DNA of 64,000 nt, taken from the NCBI GenBank assembly GCA_964017235.1, contig OZ024934.1:81310706-81374705 (forward strand). The letters are read 5' to 3'. The translations under genes were made by a program, and so were the position numbers. The notes under the pieces were generated by a model. That model was not told the origin of the DNA and searched no databases. It worked only from the letters and a program-made list of their open reading frames with translations. The stretch comes from Sabellastarte sp. h YS-2021 (Eukaryota; Annelida; Polychaeta; Sabellida; Sabellidae). Positions 44,501 through 56,500 of this stretch are shown here, in pieces; the stretch's first letter is position 1; each line of letters starts with the position of its first letter.

Positions 44501-47500
44501 GTTATAAGCACTTTTACCTTTGGCTGTCCTTGTTTGACCTTGAATGAGGGGCCCAAGGTCAAATCCGACCTCACCAAAAGATTCCCAGGCCATGATTTTC
44601 TATATGTTGATTTACTGTCCCAAACCTCTAGGACCAATAATAAGCGAGTTATAGGCACTTTTACCTTTGGCTATCCTCATTTGACCTTGAAGGAACCACA
44701 CCAGAAGATTCCCAGCCCATGATTTTCTATATGCTGGTTTACCATCCCAAACCTCTAGGACCAATAATAAGTGAGTTATAAGCACTTTTAGGTTTGGCTG
44801 TCCTCGTTTGACCTTGAATGAGGGGCCCAAGGTCAAATCCGACCACACCAAAAGATTCCCAGCCCATGATTTTCTATATGCTGGTTTACCATCCCAAACC
44901 TCTAGGACCAATAATAAGCGAGTTATAAGCACTTTTAAATTTGGCTGTCCTTGTTTGACCTTGAATGAGGGGCCCAAGGTCAAATCGGACCTCACCAAAA
45001 GATTCCCAGCCCATGATTTTCTATATGTTGGTTTACCGTCCCAAACCTCTAGGACCAATAATAAGCGAGTTATAAGCACTTTTAAGTTTGGCTGTCCTCG
45101 TTTGACCTTGAATGAGGGGCCCAAGGTCAAATCCGACCTCACCAAAAGATTCCCAGGCCATGATTTTCTATATGCTGGTTTACCGTCCCAAACCTCTAGG
45201 ACCAATAATAAGTGAGTTATAGGCACTTTTACCTTTGGCTATGATCGTTTGACCTTGAAGGAGGGGCCCAAGGTCAAATCCGATCTCACCACAAGATTCC
45301 CAGCCCATGATTTTCTATATGTTGATTTACTGTCCCAAACCTCCAGGACCAATAATAAGCGAGTTATAGGCACTTTTACCTTTGGCTATTCTCGTTTGAC
45401 CTTGAAGGAGGGGCCCAAGGTCAAATCCGACCACACCAAAAGACTCCCAGCCCATGATTTCCTATAGGTTGGTTTACCATCCCAAACCTCTAGGACCAAT
45501 AATAAGCGAGTTATAGGCACTTTTAAGTTTGGCTGTCCTCGTTTGACCTTGAATGAGGGGCCCAAGGTCAAATCCGACCTCACCAAAAGATTCCCAGGCC
45601 ATGATTTTCTATATGCTGGTTTACCGTCCCAAACCTCTAGGACCAATAATAAGTGAGTTATAGGCACTTTTACCTTTGGCTATCATCGTTTGACCTTGAA
45701 GGAGGGGCCCAAGGTCAAATCCGATCTCACCACAAGATTCCCAGCCCATGATTTTCTATATGTTGATTTACTGTCCCAAACCTCCAGGACCAATAATAAG
45801 CGAGTTATAGGCACTTTTACCTTTGGCTATCCTCGTTTGACCTTGAAGGAGGGGCCCAAGGTCAAATCCGACCACACCAAAAGACTCCCAGCCCATGATT
45901 TCCTATAGGTTGGTTTACCATCCCAAACCTCTAGGACCAATAATAAGCGAGTTATAAGCACTTTTAAGTTTGGCTGTCCTCGTTTGACCTTGAAGGAGGG
46001 GCCCAAGGTCAAATGTGACCACATCAGAAGATTCGCAGCACATGACTTCCTATAGGTTGGCTTCACATTGCAAACCTCTAGGACCAATAATAAGCAAGTT
46101 ATAAGCACTTTTACCTTTGCCTATCCTCATTTGACCTTGAAGGAGGGGCCCAAGGTCAAATCCGACCACACCAAAAGACTTCCAGCCCATGATTTCCTAT
46201 AGGTTGGTTTACCATCCCAAACCTCTAGGACCAATAATAAGCGAGTTATAAGCACTTTTAAGTTTGGCTGTCCTCGTTTGACCTTGAAGGAGGGGCCCAA
46301 GGTCAAATGTGACCACATCAGAAGATTCGCAGCACATGATTTCCTATAGGTTGGCTTCACATTGCAAACCTCTAGGACCAATAATAAGGGAGATATAGGT
46401 CCGCTAGATATAAGTCCGCTATGTGGGTTACTTCGGCACTCTGTGGATGACCTTGAATTAGGAGCTTCAAGGTCAAATGTGTGCAAGGTTATAGAGGACA
46501 TGTATATGTGTCATACATATCACCTATGAAGAGATTCAACCTTCTACCTATGAGGAACAGCCAGTAGAAAAATGTAGATTATTTTCAAAGAAATGCCCGT
46601 GGCAGCCATCTTGTTTTTCAGAATGAGGCTATTTTCCTTCCCAGAGAAGCTTACCCCCCAATGCAGATATCCTGCAAATTTGGTGAACCTAGCTGCTGTT
46701 GTTTTCCTCTTAGAGAGTTAACGCCGAAAATCTCTCTACGCGCGGCGGCGGAGTAGCGGACGCTAAACCAAAGTATCCACCAGATGCTTCCGGTGGATAC
46801 AATTACTGGATCACCCACATTAATACTTACAGTTATCACTGTGACTTGTAGCATAGTATGTCCCCTGCTTAGAGCAAGCCACTCTAACAATAACTGAGCC
46901 TAATCTGGGTAGTGTGTCTCTGTGGTCGGTGTTGAGTTGCCACTTGACCAGTACACACTCGTGTCCTCCTGACAGCAGGTACGAGCCTACACACACAGAC
47001 AACACCGGGATAACATGACTTTTATGATAAAAATTACAAAACAGATATTTATAAAAGCTAAGGGTGTGACCAAGTAATCCACACTCGATAAACACGACAA
47101 ATTTCATGAAAATTCAATCTCAATTTTAAGAGTCGAGTGTCAGCTGAAGTTCTTATGTGTTACTGTCTGTTAGTCACTGGTCTAATTTTACTTATATTTA
47201 TCACTAATAAACATTTGGACTGGGAGAATTACTTATGGTAATATCTGACTTACAGCAGTTCTATTTTTCTTAAACTGATTGTATGAGCTTGCTACTGAGC
47301 TAATTTCTGTAAAATAAAAAGTTCTGATTGCGATAATTACGAAACCTTAAGAATTAAAATGACAAAGGTTATGAATACCTTCTGCCGTGTAGCACAGATC
47401 CATCACAGGCAAGGCATGCCAATGTAACACAGTCTTGGTGACTTTCTTCTTACTCATAAAATTGTACCTAAAACAGATAAAACGCAACATATTCTACACA

Positions 47501-50500
47501 GTATTTTATTGATAAACACCAATTTGACTTCTACTAATAGCAAAATTTGGTATATTATTGCGGGAGATCAACTATAACAGTTTATCAACTTTTTTGTTTT
47601 TTCATGCCACCATTGTGTTTTAAATTGTGCTTGTGTATGTTGTATATTGCTTGTTTTATGGTCAAATAAAATATTACCAATTTTGGTTACAACTACATTT
47701 TTGATGGTTCTACTGTTTGGAATGCTATTCCTGAAGGGATGTGTGTCCCCCCTCCCTAGCTTCTTTCACCTAGCAGCTTAAAACCTACCTGTACACCAAG
47801 ACATACCCACCTTAGTCTTAATCATCCACAGCATTCTCTGTGGTGTTCAACATCTTTTCTGCCCCTAAATACCGAAATTGGTTGAATGTCTTTGTGCTCT
47901 TGCACATTAGATTACCCATTCATTAAGGGGAGATTAAGTGCTATAAAAGTCCAGTCAGAATCAGAATTTGTAAATTCTCACCACAATATGATCCTGCCAT
48001 CATTGACTCCTGAGGCCACACTGACGTCAGTGGGATGACATGCCACACAGGTAAAATGGAATTTCTTGTCTGAATGCCTGGGGGCATCCACCCAGTGTCT
48101 GAAATCAAACATACAAAGGAATTTAACAATAAGTGCACAAATGTCTGTCAAGTGCTGGTTATACAGTATCAAGATCATTCTAAAGAAATATTCAAACAAA
48201 ATATTATAACCAGCATGGTGACTGTTGGCAAATGAAACGGTGAGATTACTTAAAAAATCAAAAAACAAACAATATATCTCAAGAAATTTTAACCTTTTCC
48301 CATCATATTTTATATGTATGTATCCTTTTTGTAATTTTGATCACATGTTTTATTTTCATTGATGCCACTTCCTCTTACTGGACCTAGGGCCAACACAAAC
48401 CCCATTTTTCTGGCATCCCGGAATTGCACTGGTTTTGCAATGGCGGGATACTGATGCAAGAACTGTGCTTACAGCCTTATTCCTACCCCAAAGCTGTGAA
48501 ATATTGTACTAAGTTGATGTATTAAGAAAACAGTTAACTGGTTCAACAATATTGGCGTCAGCTAGTGCTTTGATAAGCTTATATTCTGTTACTATGGTTA
48601 ATTGTCTCTACCTGAATAATACTGCATGTTTACTTACTCTTGTGATTTACGATCTTCCAGGGAACACATTACGATATTCCTGTCATTGACAGATGCTGCA
48701 TACTTGCCCTAAAATTACAAACACAGATTCATTTGGTTGATGTTACAATTAGGGCAGGGTAGGTAGGATATTTTCCATTTCAGTATCCCGCCTGTGTAAA
48801 ACTGTACTGATTCTGGGATACCAAAATAAGAAATTGTGTAGTATATCCCCAATTGAATAAGCCCACCAACCAGAAGACGGATTCGTGAAAAGAAAACATT
48901 GCAGTTTTGAAACAAATCACTATAAAAGTGCTAAAATGTATAAAAATATGGGACAAAAGTTTGAAATTTCTTCAGATTTGAGGTTTGTTTGCAATACTTA
49001 AAATTTTCTCACAATATTATACACTGACATTCGAAATACCGGTTGTAAAGTGTCACCATGGTGTTGAAGTGAATTGGTCTCGATACCGATGTTACCGACC
49101 CTGCCCTAGTTACAATGGATCAACTAAATTTTCATTCAAACAATTGAAGGATTTGCTACAATTGCAAATGTTTAACTGAATCTGCATTGATCCTGGTTAA
49201 TTTAAGCTGGGGGATGACCTTTCAAAGAGATTATGAATCCTAATGCCCCTGTTCCACCAAAAGATTAAGCCCCGATCCTGTCGGCGACCCTTAATCGTGC
49301 ACAGTCGGTTGAAAAAAGACAAAAATGGGCGGGAATACTGGGTCGGTACTGAAGTCTGGGATAAGAACAGATCGTCCCCAGGACGCCTCAGGACACCTCA
49401 GGACGCCTCAGGCGGCCGCAGACAGTCCCCGACTGGTCTGGGACTAAGAACCGACTAAGCCAGTTTTCGGGTCGGTTTCAACCACGATCCTGTCGGACAC
49501 AAACCGACTGGGTCCCAGGACGCCTCAGGCCTCCTGGGACTAAGAGCCGACTAACACACGATTAACTACCGGCGTCCTCAGGCCTCCCCAGACCACGATC
49601 CCCGATTATTGTTTTGCAAAGTTGCTGGATTTTCTGGGTATATATATAAAATTTGCGATCTAATCATCATTGCTTTTCTAGGAACACACCAGGATGCCAC
49701 CTTTTAATGGAAGACAGATTCAACAACAACTTAGGGCTTTTTTGGTTTTTATTCAGTTACAAATAATCATGTATTTCCATTTTTTACGTCAAGCACAGCA
49801 ACCACCACCACCAGCACCACCAGCACCCATACAGAGACCTAGAAGAAGGCACAACATGTGGGTCAGGCCATGGCTACTGCAGAGAGAGGAGAGGGGGGCC
49901 TACCACAACATTATGGCTGATCTGTATGCCACAGACATTCCAGGATTCACCAACTACATGAGGATGACCCCAGAATTCTTTGAAATGATGAAGACCAGAC
50001 TGGAACCACGTCTAGCCAGGCAGGCCACCAACTACAGAGCTCCTATCAGTGTTGGGGAGAAGTTAGCCCTCACCATCAGATATCTGGCCACTGGAGAGTC
50101 ATACACATCATTATCCTGTCAGTTCAGGGTTGGCAGATCCACCATTTCCAAGTTTCTACCAGAGGTCTGCAGGGCCATCCAGGATGAGTTCACCAGAGAG
50201 TACCTCAAATGTCCTACTACTCCAGATGAGTGGAAAGAACTGGAAAGGGAATTCAGGATCAGGTGGAATGTTCCACATGCCCTGGGAGCCCTGGATGGAA
50301 AGCATGTGGCCCTGAAGAAACCCAAGAACTCTGGAGCCCTCTACCACAACTACAAGGGGTTCTTTTCCATTGTCATGTTGGCCTTGGTAGATGGGCAGTA
50401 CAAATTCAGATGGGTGGATGTGGGTACAGAAGGGTCTTGCTCAGATGCCCAGATATTCAATGCCTCTCAGCTGAAGAGGAGGATTGAAGATGGCAGGATA

Positions 50501-53500
50501 GGCTTCCCTGACCCAGCTCCTATAACACAGGGTGGTAGAGATGTCCCCTACTTCATTTTGGCAGATGATGCCTTTGCCCTGAAGACCTGGCTCATGAAAC
50601 CCTATGGCAGAAGGCTGTTAACAAGGGAGGAAAGGATTGCCAACTACAGAATATCAAGGGGCAGGAGAGTTGTGGAGAACGCTTTTGGCATCCTTGTGTC
50701 AAGATTTAGAGTCATGAGGACCACCATTGAACTACCCCCAGAAACAGTTAGAGAAGTGGTCATGACCTGTGTGGTTCTGCACAATATACTCAGAAGCCAG
50801 TATCAAGGTCAACCTGCTGGTCAGCAGCCTGGGGGGGATGATGATGATGATGATGTGCCTGGTGATTGTGGATTGATTGGTGGTGCTGCTGGTGGTGGCC
50901 AAGACAGAAACCCTGCTAGAGAGGCCAAAAGACAGAGGGATTACCTGAAGGACTACTTCAATAATGAGGGAGCAGTGGCCTGGCAAGATGGCAGAATATA
51001 AGTCCTGTTGCAGTAAACAGTCCTTTTCAGGACTAACTATAACAGTCCTTTTCAGGACTACCAAATATTCCAAAAACAATTAATCAGCTATGTGGACAAA
51101 CAGACAAATCCCATGCCGAGCATAACTTGTTGAGACGGACAAACAGACAAACCCCATGCCAAACATAACTTGTTGAGACGGACAAACAGACAAACCCCAT
51201 GCCAAACATAACCTGTCGAGACGGACAAACAGACAAACCCCATGCCAAACATAACCTGTCGAGACGGACAAACAGACAAACCCCATGCCAAACATAACTT
51301 GTTCAGACAGACAAACAGACAAACCCCATGCCAAACATAACTTGTTCAGACAGACAAACAGACAAACACAACTTACGCACCCAACAAACAGACAAACCCA
51401 CTGTTAAACAAAAGCGAAACACAAAGTGACACATAATATCCTAAATTGAATAATTATTTTATATATTTTCAAATCCACATCATAATTTAAACATTTTTCT
51501 TTTTTCATGGCTGGGAAACTTATTTGTAGCAGACATTTTTTTATGGAAATATTCAATTTTAAATATTCATTTCTAATCACAAAAATTTGGAAAATATAAC
51601 CATGGAACTAGTTTTGCTTTCAATAATGGGGGATTGTGTTTGCTAAATAGTTTGTCAGTTCGTTGGCATGGGTTCTATTTACTTTTGGGTTTGGGTGTTT
51701 GTTGGTTGGTGGTTACTGGGGTTGGGTTTTTTTGGGGTAGTTGGGTATTAGGTTTGGTACTGGGTTTGTTATTTGGGGGTTATGTTTGGTATTGGGCTTG
51801 TCTGTTTGTGGGTTGGTAAGTATGTAATTATGCCTTTTAACTCTAGGGAAGGTGCAAGTGTTGGACTTTTCAATTACAGATTTTAAACTATCCCATGGAT
51901 TTTAATCTAAAAATGGGCTGATTAATGGCCATATTGGGAGTTACTTTTAATATTTTTTTTATGTGGCCTTTTTGGTTATGTGTAGTGCCATGGGTTATTT
52001 GTTTCATGTTTGGGGTGGTGTAAGTGTTGGACTTTAATTTTTCTTTTTCTTGTGATAAGTATTTGTACTGAACTTTTTTGTTTTGGGAGGGGAATTGGAA
52101 GAACACGTAGCTGAATAATTGTTTTTGGAAGATTTGGTGGCCCTGAAAAGGGCCTGGCAGGTCAAAGACCCGCCCTGACTGGATGGCTACTGAGGAGGCT
52201 GCTGCTGCTGTTGAGGCGGTGCTGAAGTGGTGATAGTAAAGAGCTGCTGCTGCGGTTGTTGCTGCTGCTGCTGCTGCTGAGGCTGCTCGACGATCTGTGT
52301 TGATGTCAGATCTGGTAGCTGGCTTAAGATTCCACTCAGATTGTGTCTGCTCCCTTCGTCCTGTACAGTTAGGACAGATGTAGGGTTGCTGAAGCCAATG
52401 GGGCTTGGTGTATAGTACACAAAACTGCTGCTAGCTGCTGCTTGAGTGGAACTTGACGCCTGTGGAGTGGTTGTTGGCAGTAGGCCGACCCTCTGGGACT
52501 CCGTGGTAACAGTGGCTGATCTTCTGGGCAATGGCTGACGTCTGCGGTTACTCTTAATATTTTCGATATCTCTGAATATCTTGCCCTTTAATTCTTCAAA
52601 TTCTTCTTGAGTCATCTTTTCGGCCTCTGATGCCACGTAGTCAAAGAAGGGCTGCCTGTCTGACTTCTGATGCAGAAAACCTGAGATAAGATAAGTGTCC
52701 TCATCTGCTCAAAGTGTTCGAGAATCTTGGAGTCTGTAGTTGAAACGGGTGTTGATGTAATGATGGACTGACTCCTCTCCCTCAGGACACTGGACTCGAG
52801 GTGTTCTGTGTCAGTAGTTGACCCACGTGATTCGTCCTGCTTGCTGGTATTTGGACTGGCCTCAAAACCTGAACTTCTATTGGCCCCCTTTCTTCTGATG
52901 TGGGTTTTAAGAAAACCCATCTGTTGGTAGACCCAGGACTGTCTCTTGGTCATCTCCCTCGGGGCTTGGCCAGATTGGAGCTTAGACAGCTTTCCATAAC
53001 GGGTTCGCTGGGACTCAAACCACCTTCTCACATCAAAGGGCTGGAGCTTAAGTTCTGCAGATATTTCTGCCCAGAGAGCCTCTCTTCTGTTCCTGTCGTG
53101 GAAACGTGAATGTTCCTTGTCATACAGTTCAGGGTGCAGCTTGACGAATTCTACAATGGAAACTTCATCACTGTCTGTAAAAGTGGCACACACCCTGGCT
53201 CTCTTGGCTGAAGAATGGCACTCCGGATCTTCCTCACACCTCTCTTCTTCTTCTGCCACAGCTTCCCCAATAGCTGGATCTTCCTGAATCTCCTCCTCCT
53301 CTCTCCTCTCACTTCCTTCTTCTGTAATAACTTCACTCCTCTCCTCTACTTGACTTTCCTTCTCCCTCTCATCCATCTTTTTCCTTCCTCTCTTCCCTCC
53401 TTTCTCTTTTCTCATGATCCAGTCGACAAAATAATAAAAAAATAGTAAAATGTGTCTCCTAACTGTGAAATTTGCCTTAAGCTCAAGTATATAAAATGTA

Positions 53501-56500
53501 AAATAAAAATTGAAAACCCCTACAAATCAGTGACACACGTCTCTCAGTAGCCAAACAGTCAGTAACAATGACAAAGTGTGCGCGGTCGCTTATATAGTCC
53601 CAGACCTGCTCATTGCCTCGTTTTAATTTCCAACGCGCGGAAAACAGTCGGTTCTTAATCGGTTGTTAGTCCCAGGCCGCCTGGGGCGTCCTCAGGACGC
53701 CGCAGACTGAAAATGCGTGGTCCCAGGCGTCCTGGGGAGGCCGGTTTGGATCGGTTACCCTTAGTCGGTTCTTAGTCCCAGACCTTGATTTTTGGGTCGC
53801 AGGACACTGCAGACGGTCTGAGGCTTCCGGGGACTAATGAAACCGACTCACTTTCAGACGCATGAAATTCATACGCATCATATTTGAGTCTGGGATTAAG
53901 AACCGGCCGCCTGGGACTAAGCTACGGAGGTCTGGGACTAAGGGTCGCAGGACGCCTGGGACAACAACCGACTCTGTAAATTTGGGTCTGAGGAGGCCTG
54001 AGGACGCCTGGGACTGGACATTTTGTTGACGGCGGGAAATAGGAATCGGTTGTAGTCGTGTGAAATATCAAACATGTTTGATTTTTCACACGGCCTCAAC
54101 CGACCACAACCGATCCTTACAGGAAGCCTGGGACTAAGCAAATATTTCAAACCGACCCCCCAAAACCCTTAATCGGGAGCCTTAGTCGTGTGGTGGAACA
54201 CCCACATAAGGTTGTTCATGAAGTTTTTCCTCGATTACATTCATTATATAAATATAAAGTGACTGAAAAATGATCAATGAGGGTCTTGAAAATATAGTTC
54301 TCTGTTATAATCAACAACATTTTGACACAATCTGAAACATAACTAGACAAAAGGTTTTTAACTTTTTGTACACAAAAACAAAGCAATACAGTTTGTACTT
54401 TTATATGAAATGTTAAAGGACCGATGTGAAGAGGTAAATGTTACAAGTTAATGAGAAATTCTCCTGAAAGGATCATGTTTGGGTCACAAAAGTGACCTGA
54501 TATTGAGACTGCAAGTCAAAGTAGAAAAAACATATCTCAAAATAGCTATTGGTTAGCTATACAATGAGGTACTGATCTGCAATTTTACTATGTAAAAGCT
54601 CACCCCAAACAGGATGAAAAACATATTGAACAAAATGCTGTTAATGCAATAGTTTTCAAGCTACAGGTGATTTACTCCACAACAAGAATGGGAAACTGCA
54701 ATTTTACTATGAAATACCTGACCCAAAAGTAGGTGAACAACAAGTGTCAACAAAATACTCTAAATGCAATAGCTTTCAAGTTACAAGTGATTTACTCGAA
54801 TGTGAGAACCTCATAGTAGCTATGGCTAAGCCATGCAGTGAGCTATAGGTCTGCAATTTTACAATGTTATAGCTGCGCCAAGACTAGGGGAACAACATAC
54901 AAACAAAAATATTATAAATTAAATAGCTTTGAAGTTACAAGCGATTTACTCAACAGTGAGAATCTCAAAAAAGCTATTGCTCAGCTCTGCAAAGAGCTAC
55001 AGGTGTGCAACTTTACTATGTTACAGCTGACCCAAAAGTAGTTGAATAACAGATGTCACCAAAATACTCTAAATGCAAACGTTTCAAGTTACAAGTGATT
55101 TACTCGACAATGAGAACCTCAAAGTAGCTATTGCTCAGCTATACAATGACCTACAGATCTGTTAAAGCTGATGCAAAAGTAGGTCAATATTTATTTATTT
55201 ATTTGGGGTTTTACATCGCTTTCAACACTGTACAGGTCATATCACAACAGGTCGTTTTGTGGGCAAAGGAAACCAGTACATACAGTTGATAAAGGTTCTG
55301 TACTGTAAACTGCCCACCATTGGTAAGCCACTACCAACTTTCCCACATAAGGTCCGGGGTTTGAACCACGTACCTCAGAGGTGGGAGGCGAATGTGTTAC
55401 CATTGTGCCATCGTGGCCCCCTAAGTAGGTGAATAACATATTTAGATACAATATTTTCAAATTACAAGTGATTTTACTCATACTGAAAAGTCCGAAAGTA
55501 TCTATTACTCAGCCAGTTTTTACGTCAAATTTAAGTCTTGAATTTTGATATATATGTAAGAAGTATATATATTATTCTTCTTTCAAGTGAACTTTAGCTT
55601 GATCAACCTCATATTTTGTTGCCTAGAGAGCTTTAAGTGGTCAGAGATCCATTTCTGATGGTCCTCTGACCATCCGTAACATGTGTAACAAGTTCAAAAG
55701 GAAAATGGCAATTCATTTTTGAGTTATCGCGAACACAAAGAAATTTCAACAGTGGTGGTGTGAGACATGAATCCAGTATATCCTCTGATTTTCATCTAAA
55801 GAGATAATTACACAAGTATTAATACCCATTCTAACATGACGATCTGCGCAGAAACGAGTTTTAGCTGTATGCGCACACAATTATCCTGCAACAATGGCAC
55901 TGCCCTTCCATTCTGCGTACATATTTCATCTTTGTGTTTTAGTAGTAATGTTGCCGTATTGTTTTTATTTATATTTGACTGAACATTAAATATTAATTGA
56001 ATGATAAATATTATACATTATATTCATATTAAATATTCCTGTATCAGGAAATTTTAAATCGGCGGTTTCCAGGTACAATGGATGGAACAGCTGGTTGCTA
56101 AGGTCCCCACAATGTAAACAAACCTACGTAAAACAATTTATTTCTTGTAAAAAATTTTTAAAATGAAAAAAAAAAACTCTTAAATAAGCTTAAATGTCAT
56201 GTTAGAATAGAAATAATCCACTCGTGCTCATGGTTTTACACGGCATTTAACCATGTCACTTCCGGATAGTTTACTCAGCCTTCGGCTTCATAAAATTATT
56301 ACTGGAAGTGCCATGGTTAAATGCGGTGTAAAACCATGATCACTCATGGATTATTTCTACAATAAAACAGTAGATGCTATTAGAACCTCCAATATGCACT
56401 GGAATTGGTTCTGGCAATACCTTACCTTTTGTTTTTTTTCTGTTTTTTTTTTCTGTGTGTGTTGTGACCTTAACACTCATTCCAGTTATACCCAAAATTG

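Larger units (their letters stand above)
43545..46800 (-). mobile_element. Helentron-like tandem-repeat element, type B
   Basis: Left end: hairpin GCATCGG-AGAA-CCGATGC (43545-43562), then GTATCCACC (43568-43576). Interior: about 19 copies of a 147-bp repeat (43620-46400). Right end: GCGCGGCGGCGGAG (about 46738-46752), then GTATCCACC (46773-46781), 10 nt, and GGTGGATAC (46792-46800), the exact inverse of the left 9-mer. It fills nearly all of WDR75 intron 8 and ends 30 bp from exon 8. Confidence 0.72.
49244..54206. mobile_element. PIF/Harbinger DNA transposon (4963 bp)
   Basis: Terminal inverted repeats TGCCCCTGTTCCACC (49244) and TGTGGGTGTTCCACC (inverse, ending 54206), flanked by the TAA target duplication (49241-49243, 54207-54209) typical of PIF/Harbinger. 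It carries the expected two genes: a DDE transposase (plus strand) and a MADF/Myb-like DNA-binding protein (minus strand), converging on a non-coding centre. Both ends have GC-rich subterminal repeats with GGGACTAAG and CAGGACGCCTCAGG variants (49300-49600 and 53640-54190). It sits in WDR75 intron 4. Confidence 0.93.

Noticed and set aside
43946..46501. Open frames up to 204 codons on both strands in the 147-bp array
   Set aside because: 147 is divisible by three, so a frame open in one monomer stays open in the next. There is no protein-like conservation independent of the repeat.
49243..49458. Small plus-strand frame at the left end of the Harbinger element
   Set aside because: It lies in the terminal and GC-rich subterminal repeats; composition explains the open frame.
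51080..51334. Repetitive minus-strand frame with Cys, Leu and Ser
   Set aside because: It is the translation of the 43-bp minisatellite.
52187..52636. Independent polyglutamine gene
   Set aside because: It has no start context of its own and continues the MADF protein in another frame; best read as the C-terminal half after a one-base shift.
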